A DNA stretch of 64,000 bases from Arthrobacter sp. zg-Y1110 (GTDB taxonomy: Bacteria > Actinomycetota > Actinomycetes > Actinomycetales > Micrococcaceae): contig NZ_CP104272.1 of the NCBI RefSeq assembly GCF_025244865.1, forward strand, positions 2,418,001 to 2,482,000. The letters are read 5' to 3'. The notes beneath the pieces were generated by a model. It saw nothing but the letters and a program-made list of their open reading frames with translations. It was not told the origin of the DNA and did no database searches. Of this stretch, positions 17,096 to 25,761 are shown piece by piece (within the stretch, counting starts at the first letter, position 1; each line of letters begins with the position of its first letter). The position numbers and the translations under genes are program-made.

Positions 17096-19027
17096 TCAGA
17101 ACGGAGGAACCTGTTCCGGTTCCTTCTGCTCGGGCTTCGTTCGCGCGTGATCCTTCTGCATATGCTCCGTCTGCCTGTGATCTGCCTGTCCATGTTCCTG
17201 TCGCGGGTCCTGCCGCGGATCAGGTGCCGTGTCCGGGGGGCCGAGTTCCAAAAACGGTTCTGTGCGATAGACACGTCCGGTAGGCGAAGTCCACTCGATC
17301 ACCCCGGGTTCGGGCTGGCACGCTTTCCAGAAACCCAGGGTCTTGAACCGATGGTGACGCCGGCACAGGTGTTCCAGGTTTCCGTGATCGGTGGGACCTC
17401 CTTTTGCCCAATCGATGGTGTGGTCAATGTCCGCGTTCGCGGTGCTGACCCGGCAGCCGGGGAATCTGCAGGTTCCGTCCCGGGCCCGGAGCCATCGGCG
17501 GAGCCCGGCCGGGACTTTTCGCCGCCGTCCCACGCCCAGGATTTCTCCGGTCTGCGGATCCTGGGCCAGCCCGGTCCAACCGGCGGCGTTGCGGGCCAGC
17601 CTGCGGGCCGCTTCGGCACTGATGGGCCCGTAACCGTGCAGCTCGGCGGGCTGGTCATCGGCGCCAAAGAGGGTTTCCGCGCTGATCAGGACCATGATTT
17701 CCGCCCGAGGGACGATCCCCTCGTCTGGTCCAGCGTCGCCTCCCCCGGTTCCGTGCGCACCTGTTGCTGCTCCGCCACCGGTTCCACTCTCACCGGCTGC
17801 CTCTCCCGCCTCGCCAGCTCGAGCCGGGCCGCGACTGGCAGCACCGCCACTCCGGCCGGTCCAGCCTGCACCGTCACCCGTATGGCCTGTCCCGTCGCTA
17901 CCGCGACTGCCGGCCCCGCCGGTATCCGTGACACGGGTTGAGCCGAGGCCGCCCATCAGCAACTGAGCCAGAATGTCCGCACGCAACTGATCCGTGGTCC
18001 GGGAATCCCCGGCGGACTGTTCGCCATGGGCCGCAGTGCTCAGTGCCGTGTAGATCTGCTGCGCTTCCGCAGCTCGCAGGTGGGCGGAGAGGCAGGACAT
18101 TCCGTCCTCTTCCCGGTCCAGGGTGACCTTCCGCTGTTCGAACGCGGTCAGGTGCCGTTTGCTGACGGTGTCCGGAAACTTCCTTTCGCGCAGGCGGCGG
18201 GCTTTGCAGGAGAACTGTGCCCGGGTCTGGCCCTCCGCAGCTGCCAGTAGGTCGGCTTCAAACCCAGGCAGTTTCGCCTCTGGCACGTCTTGGCATTGGT
18301 CCAGCACAACCAGGGCGTGCTGGTAGGACAGCCGTCCTTCCTCCAGCCCGGCCAAGGTGGCGGTATGGGTCCCGCAAAGTTTGCCCGCTTCGAACATCAT
18401 CCGCTGGGCGGTGACCTGCGGAATGTTCAAAATGGCTGCACATTCTGACGCTGCCAGGCTGAACGCCATTCCGGGTTCGAGCCGCCCCGAAGCGGCGTGG
18501 AAGTCCTCCCGGAAGATCTCCTGCATCCGGACCATCAAACGTGCCTCCAGCGCCTGCACCCAGGACATCAAATGCGCCATCCGGGACAGGGCTTCACCGA
18601 CCGTGTGCTCGTCGAAGGCTTCAATGTTCTGCAGCGCCAACCTCCCGGTGAACCCGTCCGGGTAGGAGGCAGAACTATCAGCTCCGGAATCGGGGGTGGC
18701 GGGAGCCTCTGATTCGGGGGCGGGAGTTCCGGAATCAGATGGCTCGGCGTCGGATGGATCGGGAAGGCCAGGCCCGGCATCAGGAACAGGATTGCCGGCT
18801 GGCCCGGTGCCGGACTCGGCGTCGTTCTCGGGAGTGGCAGCAGAAGCAGGGGTACCCGCGGCAGCGGCCCCGGCAGGGCCGGCAGGCTCGACGGCAGGTT
18901 CCGCCCAGTAGACCGCCAAAGTGATGGGAGAGCAGGGCGCCTCCGAGTCACCGGCCTGCCCTTCCGGCTGCCGGCCCTGACCGCTCTGCTCTTCAGTTGT
19001 CGGTTCTGCATTCCCGAGCTGATCCAT
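17096..19027 (-). CDS. DUF222 / HNH endonuclease signature protein (13E12 repeat family)
   Basis: Protein of 643 residues. A Pro/Gly/Ser/Ala-rich N-terminal segment (to about 125) is followed by the helical DUF222 region (VGEALSRMAHLMSWVQALEA) to about 360, a Gly/Ser-rich linker (360-440), and a C-terminal HNH domain near residues 515-580. There CRFPGC, DIDHTIDW, GNLEHLC and RHH supply the His and Asn ligands. The final 60 residues are rich in Asp, Gln, His and Lys. Actinobacterial genomes carry many copies; the domain makes it a likely metal-dependent nuclease, but no member's role in the cell is established to my knowledge. It stands alone, with no toxin or phage genes nearby. Confidence 0.85.
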   Translation of the reverse strand: MDQLGNAEPTTEEQSGQGRQPEGQAGDSEAPCSPITLAVYWAEPAVEPAGPAGAAAAGTPASAATPENDAESGTGPAGNPVPDAGPGLPDPSDAEPSDSGTPAPESEAPATPDSGADSSASYPDGFTGRLALQNIEAFDEHTVGEALSRMAHLMSWVQALEARLMVRMQEIFREDFHAASGRLEPGMAFSLAASECAAILNIPQVTAQRMMFEAGKLCGTHTATLAGLEEGRLSYQHALVVLDQCQDVPEAKLPGFEADLLAAAEGQTRAQFSCKARRLRERKFPDTVSKRHLTAFEQRKVTLDREEDGMSCLSAHLRAAEAQQIYTALSTAAHGEQSAGDSRTTDQLRADILAQLLMGGLGSTRVTDTGGAGSRGSDGTGHTGDGAGWTGRSGGAASRGPARAGEAGEAAGESGTGGGAATGAHGTGGGDAGPDEGIVPRAEIMVLISAETLFGADDQPAELHGYGPISAEAARRLARNAAGWTGLAQDPQTGEILGVGRRRKVPAGLRRWLRARDGTCRFPGCRVSTANADIDHTIDWAKGGPTDHGNLEHLCRRHHRFKTLGFWKACQPEPGVIEWTSPTGRVYRTEPFLELGPPDTAPDPRQDPRQEHGQADHRQTEHMQKDHARTKPEQKEPEQVPPF

Positions 19028-19307
19028 ACCTCAGGATTTCATCCGGCACTGACATTTCCGGCCTATAAACGTCTCAAAAACGACCCTTCCGGAAACCGGA
19101 AATACCTGTCTTTCGAAGGTCACTACCTACCCGCACAAACGAACCAACGGGGCCGGTTTTCAGACGACGAAATTAAGCCTTCGGGAACAACACCGGAAAC
19201 GAGTCCGGCGCCCGGCCCATCCGCGGTAGGAGCAGGTTTTCCCCGCCCGCCTGAAACCTGCTAAGCTTCTTGAGTCCCACAGGACCTGCCGGTTTACCGG
19301 AGTCCTT

Positions 19308-19380
19308 GCCCTCGTAGCTCAGGGGATAGAGCGGTTGCCTCCGGAGCAACAGGCCGTAGGTTCGAATCCTATCGAGGGCA
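19308..19380 (+). tRNA. tRNA-Arg (anticodon CCG)
   Basis: A 73-nt cloverleaf. The acceptor stem GCCCTCG pairs with CGAGGGC, the D-arm has GCTC/GAGC, and the anticodon stem GTTGC pairs with GCAAC around the loop CTCCGGA, giving anticodon CCG. The T-arm GTAGG-TTCGAAT-CCTAT is normal. The discriminator is A and no CCA is encoded. It reads CGG arginine codons, common in this GC-rich genome. Confidence 0.96.
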
Positions 19381-19395
19381 CATTGAGACATAAGA

Positions 19396-19437
19396 GAAGA
19401 ACCCCGCAGCCCCCGGCTGCGGGGTTCTTCTTGTTTT
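19396..19437 (+). terminator. Intrinsic terminator after tRNA-Arg
   Basis: Perfect 16-bp stem (19396-19411 with 19415-19430), three-base loop CCC, then TTGTTTT. It lies 15 nt downstream of the tRNA and is a classic Rho-independent terminator. Confidence 0.92.
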
Positions 19438-19585
19438 GCGCCTGCGCCTAGGCCCCGGAGTCCCCGGAGCCCCCGGCAGCACCCTAGGCCCCGGAGGCCC
19501 CGGCAGCCCCGGCATCCTCGACGGCGGCACGCACTGCCGGCGGGCAAAGGAAGAACCGCGGCTGAAGCTCCTCCCACCCGGGATA

Positions 19586-19942
19586 CTAGGTCAGTTTCCC
19601 GTACTCCAGATGTGCCTGGTCCAAGGGGTTGTCGGGTACGAGCCCGGGGCTCGCATTTCCCATCAGCTGGAAGTGGTACATCCACCAGGACCCGTCCGCC
19701 TCCTGGTTCAGGAACGTGGCTTCCAGCGCCATGAGTTCCCTGCCCAGCGTGGCCAGGCATTCGTCGTAGCGCTCGTGGAGCATTGCCATCCAGTCGTCGA
19801 ACGAAGACTCGCGGGAATCCAGCAGCCGTGCCCTGCTCAATTCCATCCGCATGCCCTTCGGCACGGACGGCGGCATGGTCCAGCCGGGGAAGTCCCGGGC
19901 AGCAGGCTCGAACGGAATGGGCGGGTGCACGGAAGGAGTCAT
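19586..19942 (-). CDS. Small conserved protein, resembles DUF6176
   Basis: Protein of 118 residues. The order RMELSRARL, FDDWMAMLHERYDECLATL, and a later aromatic stretch WWMYHF resembles the DUF6176 family, alpha/beta dimeric-barrel-like proteins of unknown role. I recognised this by eye and have not tested it. A GTG two codons earlier (19948) is an alternative start. No Shine-Dalgarno is evident, so it may be leaderless. It stands alone between the tRNA terminator and the TetR gene. Confidence 0.55.
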   Translation of the reverse strand: MTPSVHPPIPFEPAARDFPGWTMPPSVPKGMRMELSRARLLDSRESSFDDWMAMLHERYDECLATLGRELMALEATFLNQEADGSWWMYHFQLMGNASPGLVPDNPLDQAHLEYGKLT

Positions 19943-20081
19943 GCGCACGACTTTAGGGGAACCACCGGGGATGCATGGGACGCTTCACGCACGGGCTGAA
20001 GGTGTGACGGGACCGCCCGCCGGAATTCTTTCGGCCAAACCCTTGCGCAGCCTGCCCCCTTCGGGGTTATGGTGTTCGCAC

Positions 20082-20101
20082 ATACCAACCGGTCGGTTCC
20101 T
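20082..20101. promoter_or_regulatory. Candidate TetR operator, site 1 (upstream of tetR)
   Basis: The sequence TACCAACCGGTCGGTTCCTA lies 42 nt before the tetR start. It matches the other two sites at 20851 and 27051 at most positions of the shared core ACCGACCGGTCGG. The position fits autoregulation of the TetR gene. Confidence 0.7.
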
Positions 20102-20142
20102 ACCGCCGGTCCGCATCACGAGAAACCCGGACACCACCCCGC

Positions 20143-20721
20143 ATGAAGACCCTGAACATCAAGGAAGAGCTCGCACGGACCTCCGTGGAGCTTTTCGCGC
20201 GGCACGGCTACGCAAAAACGAGCGTGCAGCAGATCGTTGACGCGGCAGGGGTGACGAAAGGCGCTCTCTATCACTACTTCAATTCCAAGGACGACCTGCT
20301 CTTTGACATCTACGACCGCATCCTGACCCTCCAGCGCGAGCACCTGACCGAGATTATCGGGCGGGGGCTGCCTGCGGTTGAAACCATGCGCCTGGTCTGC
20401 GAGGACGTGATCATGACGTCCATCGACTGGATCCGTGAAGGATCCGTGTTCTTCCGCTCCCAGCACATGCTCAGCGAGGACCGTCAAGAGGAAGTGAAGC
20501 GGAGGCGACGCGAATACAACGAGGCGTTCACCGCCCTACTGGTCCGCGGCCAGTCCGACGGCGTCTTCCGCACCGATATTCCGATACCTGTGCTGGCGGC
20601 CAACTTCTTCTCCGACCCGCACTATCTCTCGTACTGGTACTCCCCCGGCGGGTCCATCAGCCGCGAACAGGCAGCGGCGCAACTGACCGATCTTTACCTG
20701 GCCGGACTGCAGGCAAAGTAA
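20143..20721 (+). CDS. TetR/AcrR family transcriptional regulator
   Basis: Protein of 192 residues. The N-terminal TetR helix-turn-helix is clear: FARHGYAKTSVQQIV, then AAGVTKGALYHYFNSKDDLL near residues 32-52. The C-terminal ligand domain (from about 70) resembles regulators of acyl-CoA or fatty-acid genes (C-terminal helices with YSPGG). Its likely targets carry palindromes TACCGACCGGTCGGTA: one before itself, one at livG, and one before the divergent SDR/MaoC pair. Ligand unknown; an acyl-CoA or acid transported by the Liv system is inferred from context. Confidence 0.88.
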   Translation: MKTLNIKEELARTSVELFARHGYAKTSVQQIVDAAGVTKGALYHYFNSKDDLLFDIYDRILTLQREHLTEIIGRGLPAVETMRLVCEDVIMTSIDWIREGSVFFRSQHMLSEDRQEEVKRRRREYNEAFTALLVRGQSDGVFRTDIPIPVLAANFFSDPHYLSYWYSPGGSISREQAAAQLTDLYLAGLQAK

Positions 20722-20835
20722 CCGATTTACCGCACCAGATCACCACAGCACCTCCTCAATACCGCACCACCGCACCTCCCGCACCACCTTCAAGACAGCA
20801 CCATGCAAGGTTAGAGCAGAGACGATGGAGTACTC

Positions 20836-21621
20836 ATGCAGGAGCAACATACCGACCGGTCGGAACCGCCGCGTCTCCGCTTGGACGGGATCACCGTTCG
20901 GTTCGGCGGACTCACCGCGCTGGACTCGGTGTCCCTGGACATCCCCGCAGGCAGGATCGTGGGGGTCATGGGTCCCAACGGAGCAGGAAAGACCACCCTG
21001 TTCAACGTGATCTGCGGGGTGTTCCCACCCACGGAAGGCAGCCTGGAACTGGATGGACAGGGATTTACCCCTCGTCCGCACCGCCTGACCCGCTTCGGAG
21101 TAGCACGCACCCTGCAGGGGCTCGGCCTGTTCCCCGGGTTGACCGTGCTGCAGAACGTCACGGCAGGTTTGGCAGCCGGCTCACGCGGAGGGCTCGATCT
21201 CCTGGCCCTGCCGGGCTCCGTCCGACGCGAAGCCCGGCTCGCGGAGCGGTCGATGGAAGCACTGGAGGCCCTCGGCATTGCCGGGTACGCTGCCTCCCTG
21301 CCCGACACCCTCCCCTACGGAATCCGCAAGAAGGTGGCCCTGGCCCGGGCACTGGTCAGCGAACCGAGGCTGCTGCTGCTGGATGAACCTGCCGGCGGAC
21401 TCAGCCACGACGACATTGAGGAACTGGCGTCCATCATCCGCACCGTGCCCGGAGACGGGTGTTCGGTGGTGCTCGTGGAACATCACGTGGACCTGGTCAT
21501 GGAGGTCTGCGACCGCATCGCCGTGCTGGACTTCGGCCGCCTCATCGCCGAAGGCACACCAGCCGAAATCGGCGCCGATCCGGCCGTCGCAGATGCCTAT
21601 CTGGGAGTTGAGGTGGCATGA
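20836..21621 (+). CDS. livG: Branched-chain amino-acid-type ABC transporter, ATP-binding protein (LivG)
   Basis: One of two ATPases of a Liv-type (HAAT) importer. It is 261 residues. Walker A GPNGAGKTT is at about residue 46, and Walker B LLLLDEPAGG is near 178. The signature is LPYGIRKKVALARAL, as is typical of LivG-like proteins. The start is the ATG at 20836 with GGAG 5 nt before it. Codons 5-11 carry the candidate operator. It leads a five-gene operon (G-F-H-M-K order). The substrate cannot be read from the ATPase. Confidence 0.92.
   Translation: MQEQHTDRSEPPRLRLDGITVRFGGLTALDSVSLDIPAGRIVGVMGPNGAGKTTLFNVICGVFPPTEGSLELDGQGFTPRPHRLTRFGVARTLQGLGLFPGLTVLQNVTAGLAAGSRGGLDLLALPGSVRREARLAERSMEALEALGIAGYAASLPDTLPYGIRKKVALARALVSEPRLLLLDEPAGGLSHDDIEELASIIRTVPGDGCSVVLVEHHVDLVMEVCDRIAVLDFGRLIAEGTPAEIGADPAVADAYLGVEVA
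20849..20866. promoter_or_regulatory. Candidate TetR operator, site 2 (inside livG codons 5-11)
   Basis: The perfect 12-bp palindrome CCGACCGGTCGG (20852-20863) is the core of this site. It overlaps the first codons of livG, so a bound repressor would act as a transcriptional roadblock or cover the promoter's downstream edge. Confidence 0.72.
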
Positions 21622-22337
21622 CCGGCGCACTGGTATTGGAAGGCGTCAGTGCAGGCTACGGCGCCGTCCGCGTACTGCACGGGATCGACCTGTCCGTTCC
21701 GGAAGGCTCCATCACCACTGTTGTGGGGGCCAACGGCGCCGGAAAGACCACCCTCCTGCGGACCATCACCGGCCAGCTGCGGCCCTCGGCCGGCAGCATC
21801 CGCATCAAGGACGGCAAGGACCTGACCCGGGTGCCGGTCGAGGACATGGTGCGCCACGGCGTCGCACTGGTTCCCGAAGGCCGCGGCGTCATCACCGAAC
21901 TGACGGTGGATGAAAACCTGCGCCTGGGCGGACTGTGGCGGAAGGACCGTAAGGCAGCGGATGAGGTGCTCACCGGGATGTACGAACTCTTCGAACCGCT
22001 TGCACGACGCCGGAAGGCTGCCGGACACCAGCTCTCCGGCGGCGAGCGCCAGATGCTTGCGCTGGGGCGGGCCCTGATGGCCGCACCGTCGCTCCTCCTG
22101 CTGGACGAGCCGTCCCTGGGGCTGGCACCCAAGGTGACCGCACAGATCCTGGGCATGCTGCGCCGCCTCCGCGACGACACCGGCCTGACCGTCCTGCTGA
22201 TCGAGCAGAACGTCCGGAGCGCGCTCGCGGTCGCGGACCACGGCGTCGTACTCAACCTGGGCCGGATTGTCGCCTCACGGCCGGCGGCCGAGCTGGCCGA
22301 AGACACCGACCTCCGCCACACCTACCTGGGGTTCTAA
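21618..22337 (+). CDS. livF: Branched-chain amino-acid-type ABC transporter, ATP-binding protein (LivF)
   Basis: Second ATPase of the importer, 239 residues. Walker A ANGAGKTTLL is at about residue 37, the signature LSGGERQMLALGRAL near 143, and Walker B LLLLDEPSLGLAP near 163. Its ATG overlaps the livG stop by 4 nt and its stop overlaps the livH start by one base, showing tight coupling. Confidence 0.92.
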   Translation: MTGALVLEGVSAGYGAVRVLHGIDLSVPEGSITTVVGANGAGKTTLLRTITGQLRPSAGSIRIKDGKDLTRVPVEDMVRHGVALVPEGRGVITELTVDENLRLGGLWRKDRKAADEVLTGMYELFEPLARRRKAAGHQLSGGERQMLALGRALMAAPSLLLLDEPSLGLAPKVTAQILGMLRRLRDDTGLTVLLIEQNVRSALAVADHGVVLNLGRIVASRPAAELAEDTDLRHTYLGF

Positions 22338-23215
22338 TGGACAGATTTCTTTTCCTCACCTTTGACGGCCTCGCCCGCGGGGCAGTACTTGCTGCCTTCG
22401 CGCTCTCCCTGGTGCTGATCTGGCGTGCCGCCCGGATCGTGAACTTTGCGCAGGGCGCCATGGCGGTGGCGGCAACCTACATCGCCTTCACGGTCACCGC
22501 CCTCACCGGGAGCTACTGGGCGGGACTTGCCGCAGCGCTCCTAGCGGGTTTCCTGATCGGAGCCCTGGTGGAACGCGGCGTTATGCGCTTTGTGGGCAAC
22601 GGCTCCGCCTTGAATCCGGTCATTGCCGGCCTCGGCCTGCTGATGCTGATCCAGGCCATCCTGGGCATGGTGTTCGGGAACAGCTACCGGACCATGGTGA
22701 CGCCGTTCAGCTCAAACCCGGTGGAGATCTTCGGCATCACCGTCTTCTCCTCCTATGACCTCTTCGTGTTTGCCTGCATAGCCCTTTTGGTCGGCGGCCT
22801 GGTCCTGCTGTTCACGAAGACGCCGCTGGGACTGCGGCTGCGGGCCTCCGCCTTCGCCCCCGATCTGGCCCGGCTCCTCGGCGTGCGGACCTCGCGGATG
22901 CTCACCCTTGGCTGGGCCATGTCCTCCGCCCTGGGCGCACTCGCCGCCCTGCTGGTCATCCCCACCGAACTGGGGCTCAACCCGCATGCCGCGGACACGG
23001 TCTTCGTCTATGCGTTCACCGTTGCCGTCATCGGCGGACTGGACTCCCCTGCCGGTGCCGTCCTGGGCGGATTGGCGGTGGGCGTGCTGCTGAGCTGGGT
23101 CAGCGGCTACGGGGGCGCCACGCTGGCTCCCATCGCCATCCTGGTCCTGCTGCTGGCCGTGCTGCTGGTCCGCCCCGGCGGAATCTTCTCAATGACCAAG
23201 GAGCGGACGGTATGA
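22337..23215 (+). CDS. livH: Branched-chain amino-acid-type ABC transporter, permease (LivH)
   Basis: First membrane subunit, 292 residues with about eight helices. RAARIVNFAQGAMAVAATYI and the cytoplasmic coupling region LRLRASAFAPDLARLLGV are typical of LivH. The FTVAVIGGLDSPAGAVLGG loop also fits. It is followed by livM with a 4-nt overlap. Confidence 0.92.
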   Translation: MDRFLFLTFDGLARGAVLAAFALSLVLIWRAARIVNFAQGAMAVAATYIAFTVTALTGSYWAGLAAALLAGFLIGALVERGVMRFVGNGSALNPVIAGLGLLMLIQAILGMVFGNSYRTMVTPFSSNPVEIFGITVFSSYDLFVFACIALLVGGLVLLFTKTPLGLRLRASAFAPDLARLLGVRTSRMLTLGWAMSSALGALAALLVIPTELGLNPHAADTVFVYAFTVAVIGGLDSPAGAVLGGLAVGVLLSWVSGYGGATLAPIAILVLLLAVLLVRPGGIFSMTKERTV

Positions 23216-24345
23216 GCGTCACCAAGCGGTACGGCTTTGCCGGGGCAGCGATGGTCCTGCTGATTGGCCTCACGTTCGTCATCCCGTCGTTCTCCTCGTA
23301 TCAGCTCGCCATTGCCTGCGCCTATCTGTGCGGCATCGCCGGACTCACCCTGCTGACGGGCGCCGGCGGCCAGCTGTCCCTTGGGCAGGCAGCCCTCATG
23401 GCCGCCGGAGCGTACAGCTACGCGTTGACCGCCAACACGATGGCCGACGTCGGCACGGAGGGCCCGCTGCTGCTCCTGGTGCCGCTGGTTGCAGCCGTCA
23501 TCGGTGCAGCCGTCCTCGGCCTGGTGATCGGACTCGCTGCCGGGCGGCTTCACGGCCCCTATCTGGCCGGGTTCACCATGGCGCTGGTGGTGGCCCTTCC
23601 CGCGGTCACCAGCACCTTTTCCTCAGTGCTCGGCGGCGACCAGGGTTTGTGGATCTCCGTGGAAAAACGCCCGTCCTCGCTGCGCGGCATGGTGTCGAAT
23701 GAAGCGTGGCAGGCGTGGCTCGCCGTCGTCTGTTCCGTCCTGGTCCTGACCCTGCTGGCGAACCTGCTGCACGGACGCTTCGGCCGGCACTTGAGGGCCG
23801 TGCGGGACAACCCGGTGGCGGCGGCACTCGCCGGCATCAACCCGGCCCGCACCAAAGTCACCGCCTTCGTCCTCAGCTCGGCCGCGGCCGGCATGGGCGG
23901 CGGCCTGCTGGCGTACACCACGCAGAGTGCCAGTCCAGGCGCCTATTCACTGGTGTTCTCCCTCTTCCTGCTCATGGCCGCCGTGGTCGGCGGCATCGGT
24001 TCCCTGACCGGAGCAGTCTGGGGCGCCGTGCTCCTGGTTGCCCTGCCGCATCTGATCAGCACGGCCACTTCCCGGCTCGAACTCTCCACGGACCTGGCCC
24101 AGCGGCTGGACGGCAACCTTGCGGTTGCCATCTTCGGACTGGTCCTGGTCCTCGTGGTGCTGCTGGCCCCGCAGGGCATCCAGGGCCTGCTGGTCCGGGC
24201 CGGCCGCCGGCTGGGTCCGTCCCGTTCCGTTTCCGTTCCGCCGCAGTCCCCCAAAACCGCACCATCACCAGCATCCAGTACACCAACCCGGTTATCCGCC
24301 CGGCACGAGCCCGAGCAGCTACCGGCAACCCCGAAAGGTCAATGA
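23212..24345 (+). CDS. livM: Branched-chain amino-acid-type ABC transporter, permease (LivM)
   Basis: Second membrane subunit, 377 residues. Family motifs include LLTGAGGQLSLGQAALMAAGAY near residue 42 and the coupling helix RHLRAVRDNPVAAALAGIN near residue 190. About nine helices are followed by a Pro/Ser/Arg-rich tail of roughly 50 residues, which looks disordered and may lie in the cytoplasm. The stop overlaps the start of the binding protein. Confidence 0.92.
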   Translation: MSVTKRYGFAGAAMVLLIGLTFVIPSFSSYQLAIACAYLCGIAGLTLLTGAGGQLSLGQAALMAAGAYSYALTANTMADVGTEGPLLLLVPLVAAVIGAAVLGLVIGLAAGRLHGPYLAGFTMALVVALPAVTSTFSSVLGGDQGLWISVEKRPSSLRGMVSNEAWQAWLAVVCSVLVLTLLANLLHGRFGRHLRAVRDNPVAAALAGINPARTKVTAFVLSSAAAGMGGGLLAYTTQSASPGAYSLVFSLFLLMAAVVGGIGSLTGAVWGAVLLVALPHLISTATSRLELSTDLAQRLDGNLAVAIFGLVLVLVVLLAPQGIQGLLVRAGRRLGPSRSVSVPPQSPKTAPSPASSTPTRLSARHEPEQLPATPKGQ

Positions 24346-25622
24346 TGATCCGTTCCAAGCTCCGACTGGGTACCGCCGTCCTTGCAGCCGCTGCCCTCGG
24401 CCTGGCTTCATGTGCTTCACCGGACGAAGGGGGCGAGCCAGCTGCCGAAGACGTTCCCGGAATCACCGACACCACCGTCACCGTCGGCACCCACCAGCCG
24501 CTCACCGGACCGGCAGCGGCCGGCTACTCCACGATTTCACCGGCCACGAAGGCGTACTTCGACTACGTGAACGATAACGGCGGAGTCAACGGCCGCACCA
24601 TTGAGTACATCGTGAAGGATGACGGCTACAACCCCGCCAACACCCAGACAGCGGTACGCGAGATGGTGCTCCAGGACGAGGTCTTCGCCCTGGTGGGCGG
24701 TCTCGGCACGCCGCCGCACAGCGCCGTCCTGGACTTCGTGAACGACAACGAGGTGCCGGATCTCTTCGTGGCTTCCGGCAGTCCCACCTGGAACCAGCCC
24801 GAGGACTACCCGTACACCTACGGCTTCATGGTGGATTACCCCACCGAGTCCCGGATCCTGGCCACTTACGCGCAGGAAGAGTTCCCGGACAAGACCTACT
24901 GCTTCTTCGGCCAGGATGATGACTTCGGCGAGGAATTCCAGGCGGGGCTTGAAGCGGTGCTCGGAGAGGACGGCCTGGCCGACGCCCAGGTCTATTCCAC
25001 GGCCAATACCGACATCGCGGCGCAGATCAGTGCGATGAAGGAAGCCGGCTGCGAGGTGAACTTCCTGGCCACCATCAACGGCTTCAGCGCCCAGGCAGTG
25101 GGGACGGCCGCAAAGCTCGGCTACTTCCCGCAGTGGATGGCGTCCTCGGCCGGCGGAGACTACAACACCCTGTCCGGATACCTGGGCGAGAACACGAACA
25201 AGCTGCTCCAGGGCTTCGTCAGCGCCAACTACCTCCCTGCCTACTCGGACTCCGAGGACGAATGGACGGCAAAATTCGCCGAGATCAACGAGGAATACAA
25301 CGCCGGGGCTCCGTTTGACGGCAACACCATTTTCGGAATGTCCATCGGCTACCTCTTCGTTGAGGCACTCAAGGAAGCCGGGGAGAACCCGACCCGGGAG
25401 TCCCTGCTCGAAGCACTCGAATCCGGCAACGTCACCGGCAACGGCCACGCACCGCTGGGCTTCGGCGAAGACAGCCACCAGGGATACACCGGCGCAATGC
25501 TGACCCGGGTGGACAACGGTGTGCAGTCCTACTTCGGCACCCCGTTCGTCGTAACAGGTGACGAGGTGGAGGAGTACACCGAAGAACGGCCTGCCATGCC
25601 GGCAGACGGCCTGCCCGAGTAG
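24342..25622 (+). CDS. livK: ABC transporter substrate-binding lipoprotein (Liv type, periplasmic-binding-protein type I)
   Basis: Extracellular solute-binding protein of 426 residues. A signal peptide (KLRLGTAVLAAAALGLASC) ends in the lipobox LASC. The mature protein starts with a linker and VTVGTHQPLTGPAAAG, then IVKDDGYNPA and QAVREM-like motifs of the Leu/Ile/Val-binding family. The two ATG codons at 24342 and 24345 are both possible; GAAAGG favours the second. It is the last gene of the operon, ahead of a terminator. Ligand not determined; binding-pocket residues cannot be assigned by eye. Confidence 0.9.
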   Translation: MMIRSKLRLGTAVLAAAALGLASCASPDEGGEPAAEDVPGITDTTVTVGTHQPLTGPAAAGYSTISPATKAYFDYVNDNGGVNGRTIEYIVKDDGYNPANTQTAVREMVLQDEVFALVGGLGTPPHSAVLDFVNDNEVPDLFVASGSPTWNQPEDYPYTYGFMVDYPTESRILATYAQEEFPDKTYCFFGQDDDFGEEFQAGLEAVLGEDGLADAQVYSTANTDIAAQISAMKEAGCEVNFLATINGFSAQAVGTAAKLGYFPQWMASSAGGDYNTLSGYLGENTNKLLQGFVSANYLPAYSDSEDEWTAKFAEINEEYNAGAPFDGNTIFGMSIGYLFVEALKEAGENPTRESLLEALESGNVTGNGHAPLGFGEDSHQGYTGAMLTRVDNGVQSYFGTPFVVTGDEVEEYTEERPAMPADGLPE

Positions 25623-25633
25623 GGCGGCGCCGG

Positions 25634-25700
25634 CCAACCGGCAAGCAAAGCCGGCCAACCGGCACGCAGGCAGCCCAACCGGCAAGCAGGCAGCCCAACA
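25634..25700. repeat. Short tandem repeats after livK
   Basis: Three copies of CCAACCGGCAAGCA (one has a C for A) begin at 25634, 25655 and 25675, spaced 20-21 bp, with a truncated fourth at about 25695. The array lies between livK and the terminator hairpin and is part of no gene. It may be slippage-derived. Confidence 0.85.
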
Positions 25701-25743
25701 GAAACGAGGGCCCGTCCAAATCGGACGGGCCCTCGTTTCTGTT
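25697..25743. terminator. Bidirectional terminator between liv operon and MaoC gene
   Basis: A perfect 21-bp stem (25697-25717 with 25723-25743) with loop AAATC. The A-rich and T-rich ends let it stop transcription from the liv operon on the plus strand and from the SDR/MaoC pair on the minus strand. Confidence 0.92.
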
Positions 25744-25761
25744 GCAGCGGTGCCGGGTCAG

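Noticed and set aside
16819..17274. A 151-residue minus-strand ORF over the 18-bp repeats (RESQIF repeats)
   Set aside because: It overlaps the end of the DUF222/HNH gene in another frame and has no start signal. The peptide repeats only reflect the DNA repeats.
19308..19380. tRNA-Arg as an attachment site of an integrated element
   Set aside because: No integrase, no second copy of the tRNA 3' end, and no phage-like genes are seen within the window.
19173..19760. A 195-residue ORF antisense to the tRNA region
   Set aside because: It runs through tRNA-Arg and its terminator on the opposite strand. Low-complexity sequence only.
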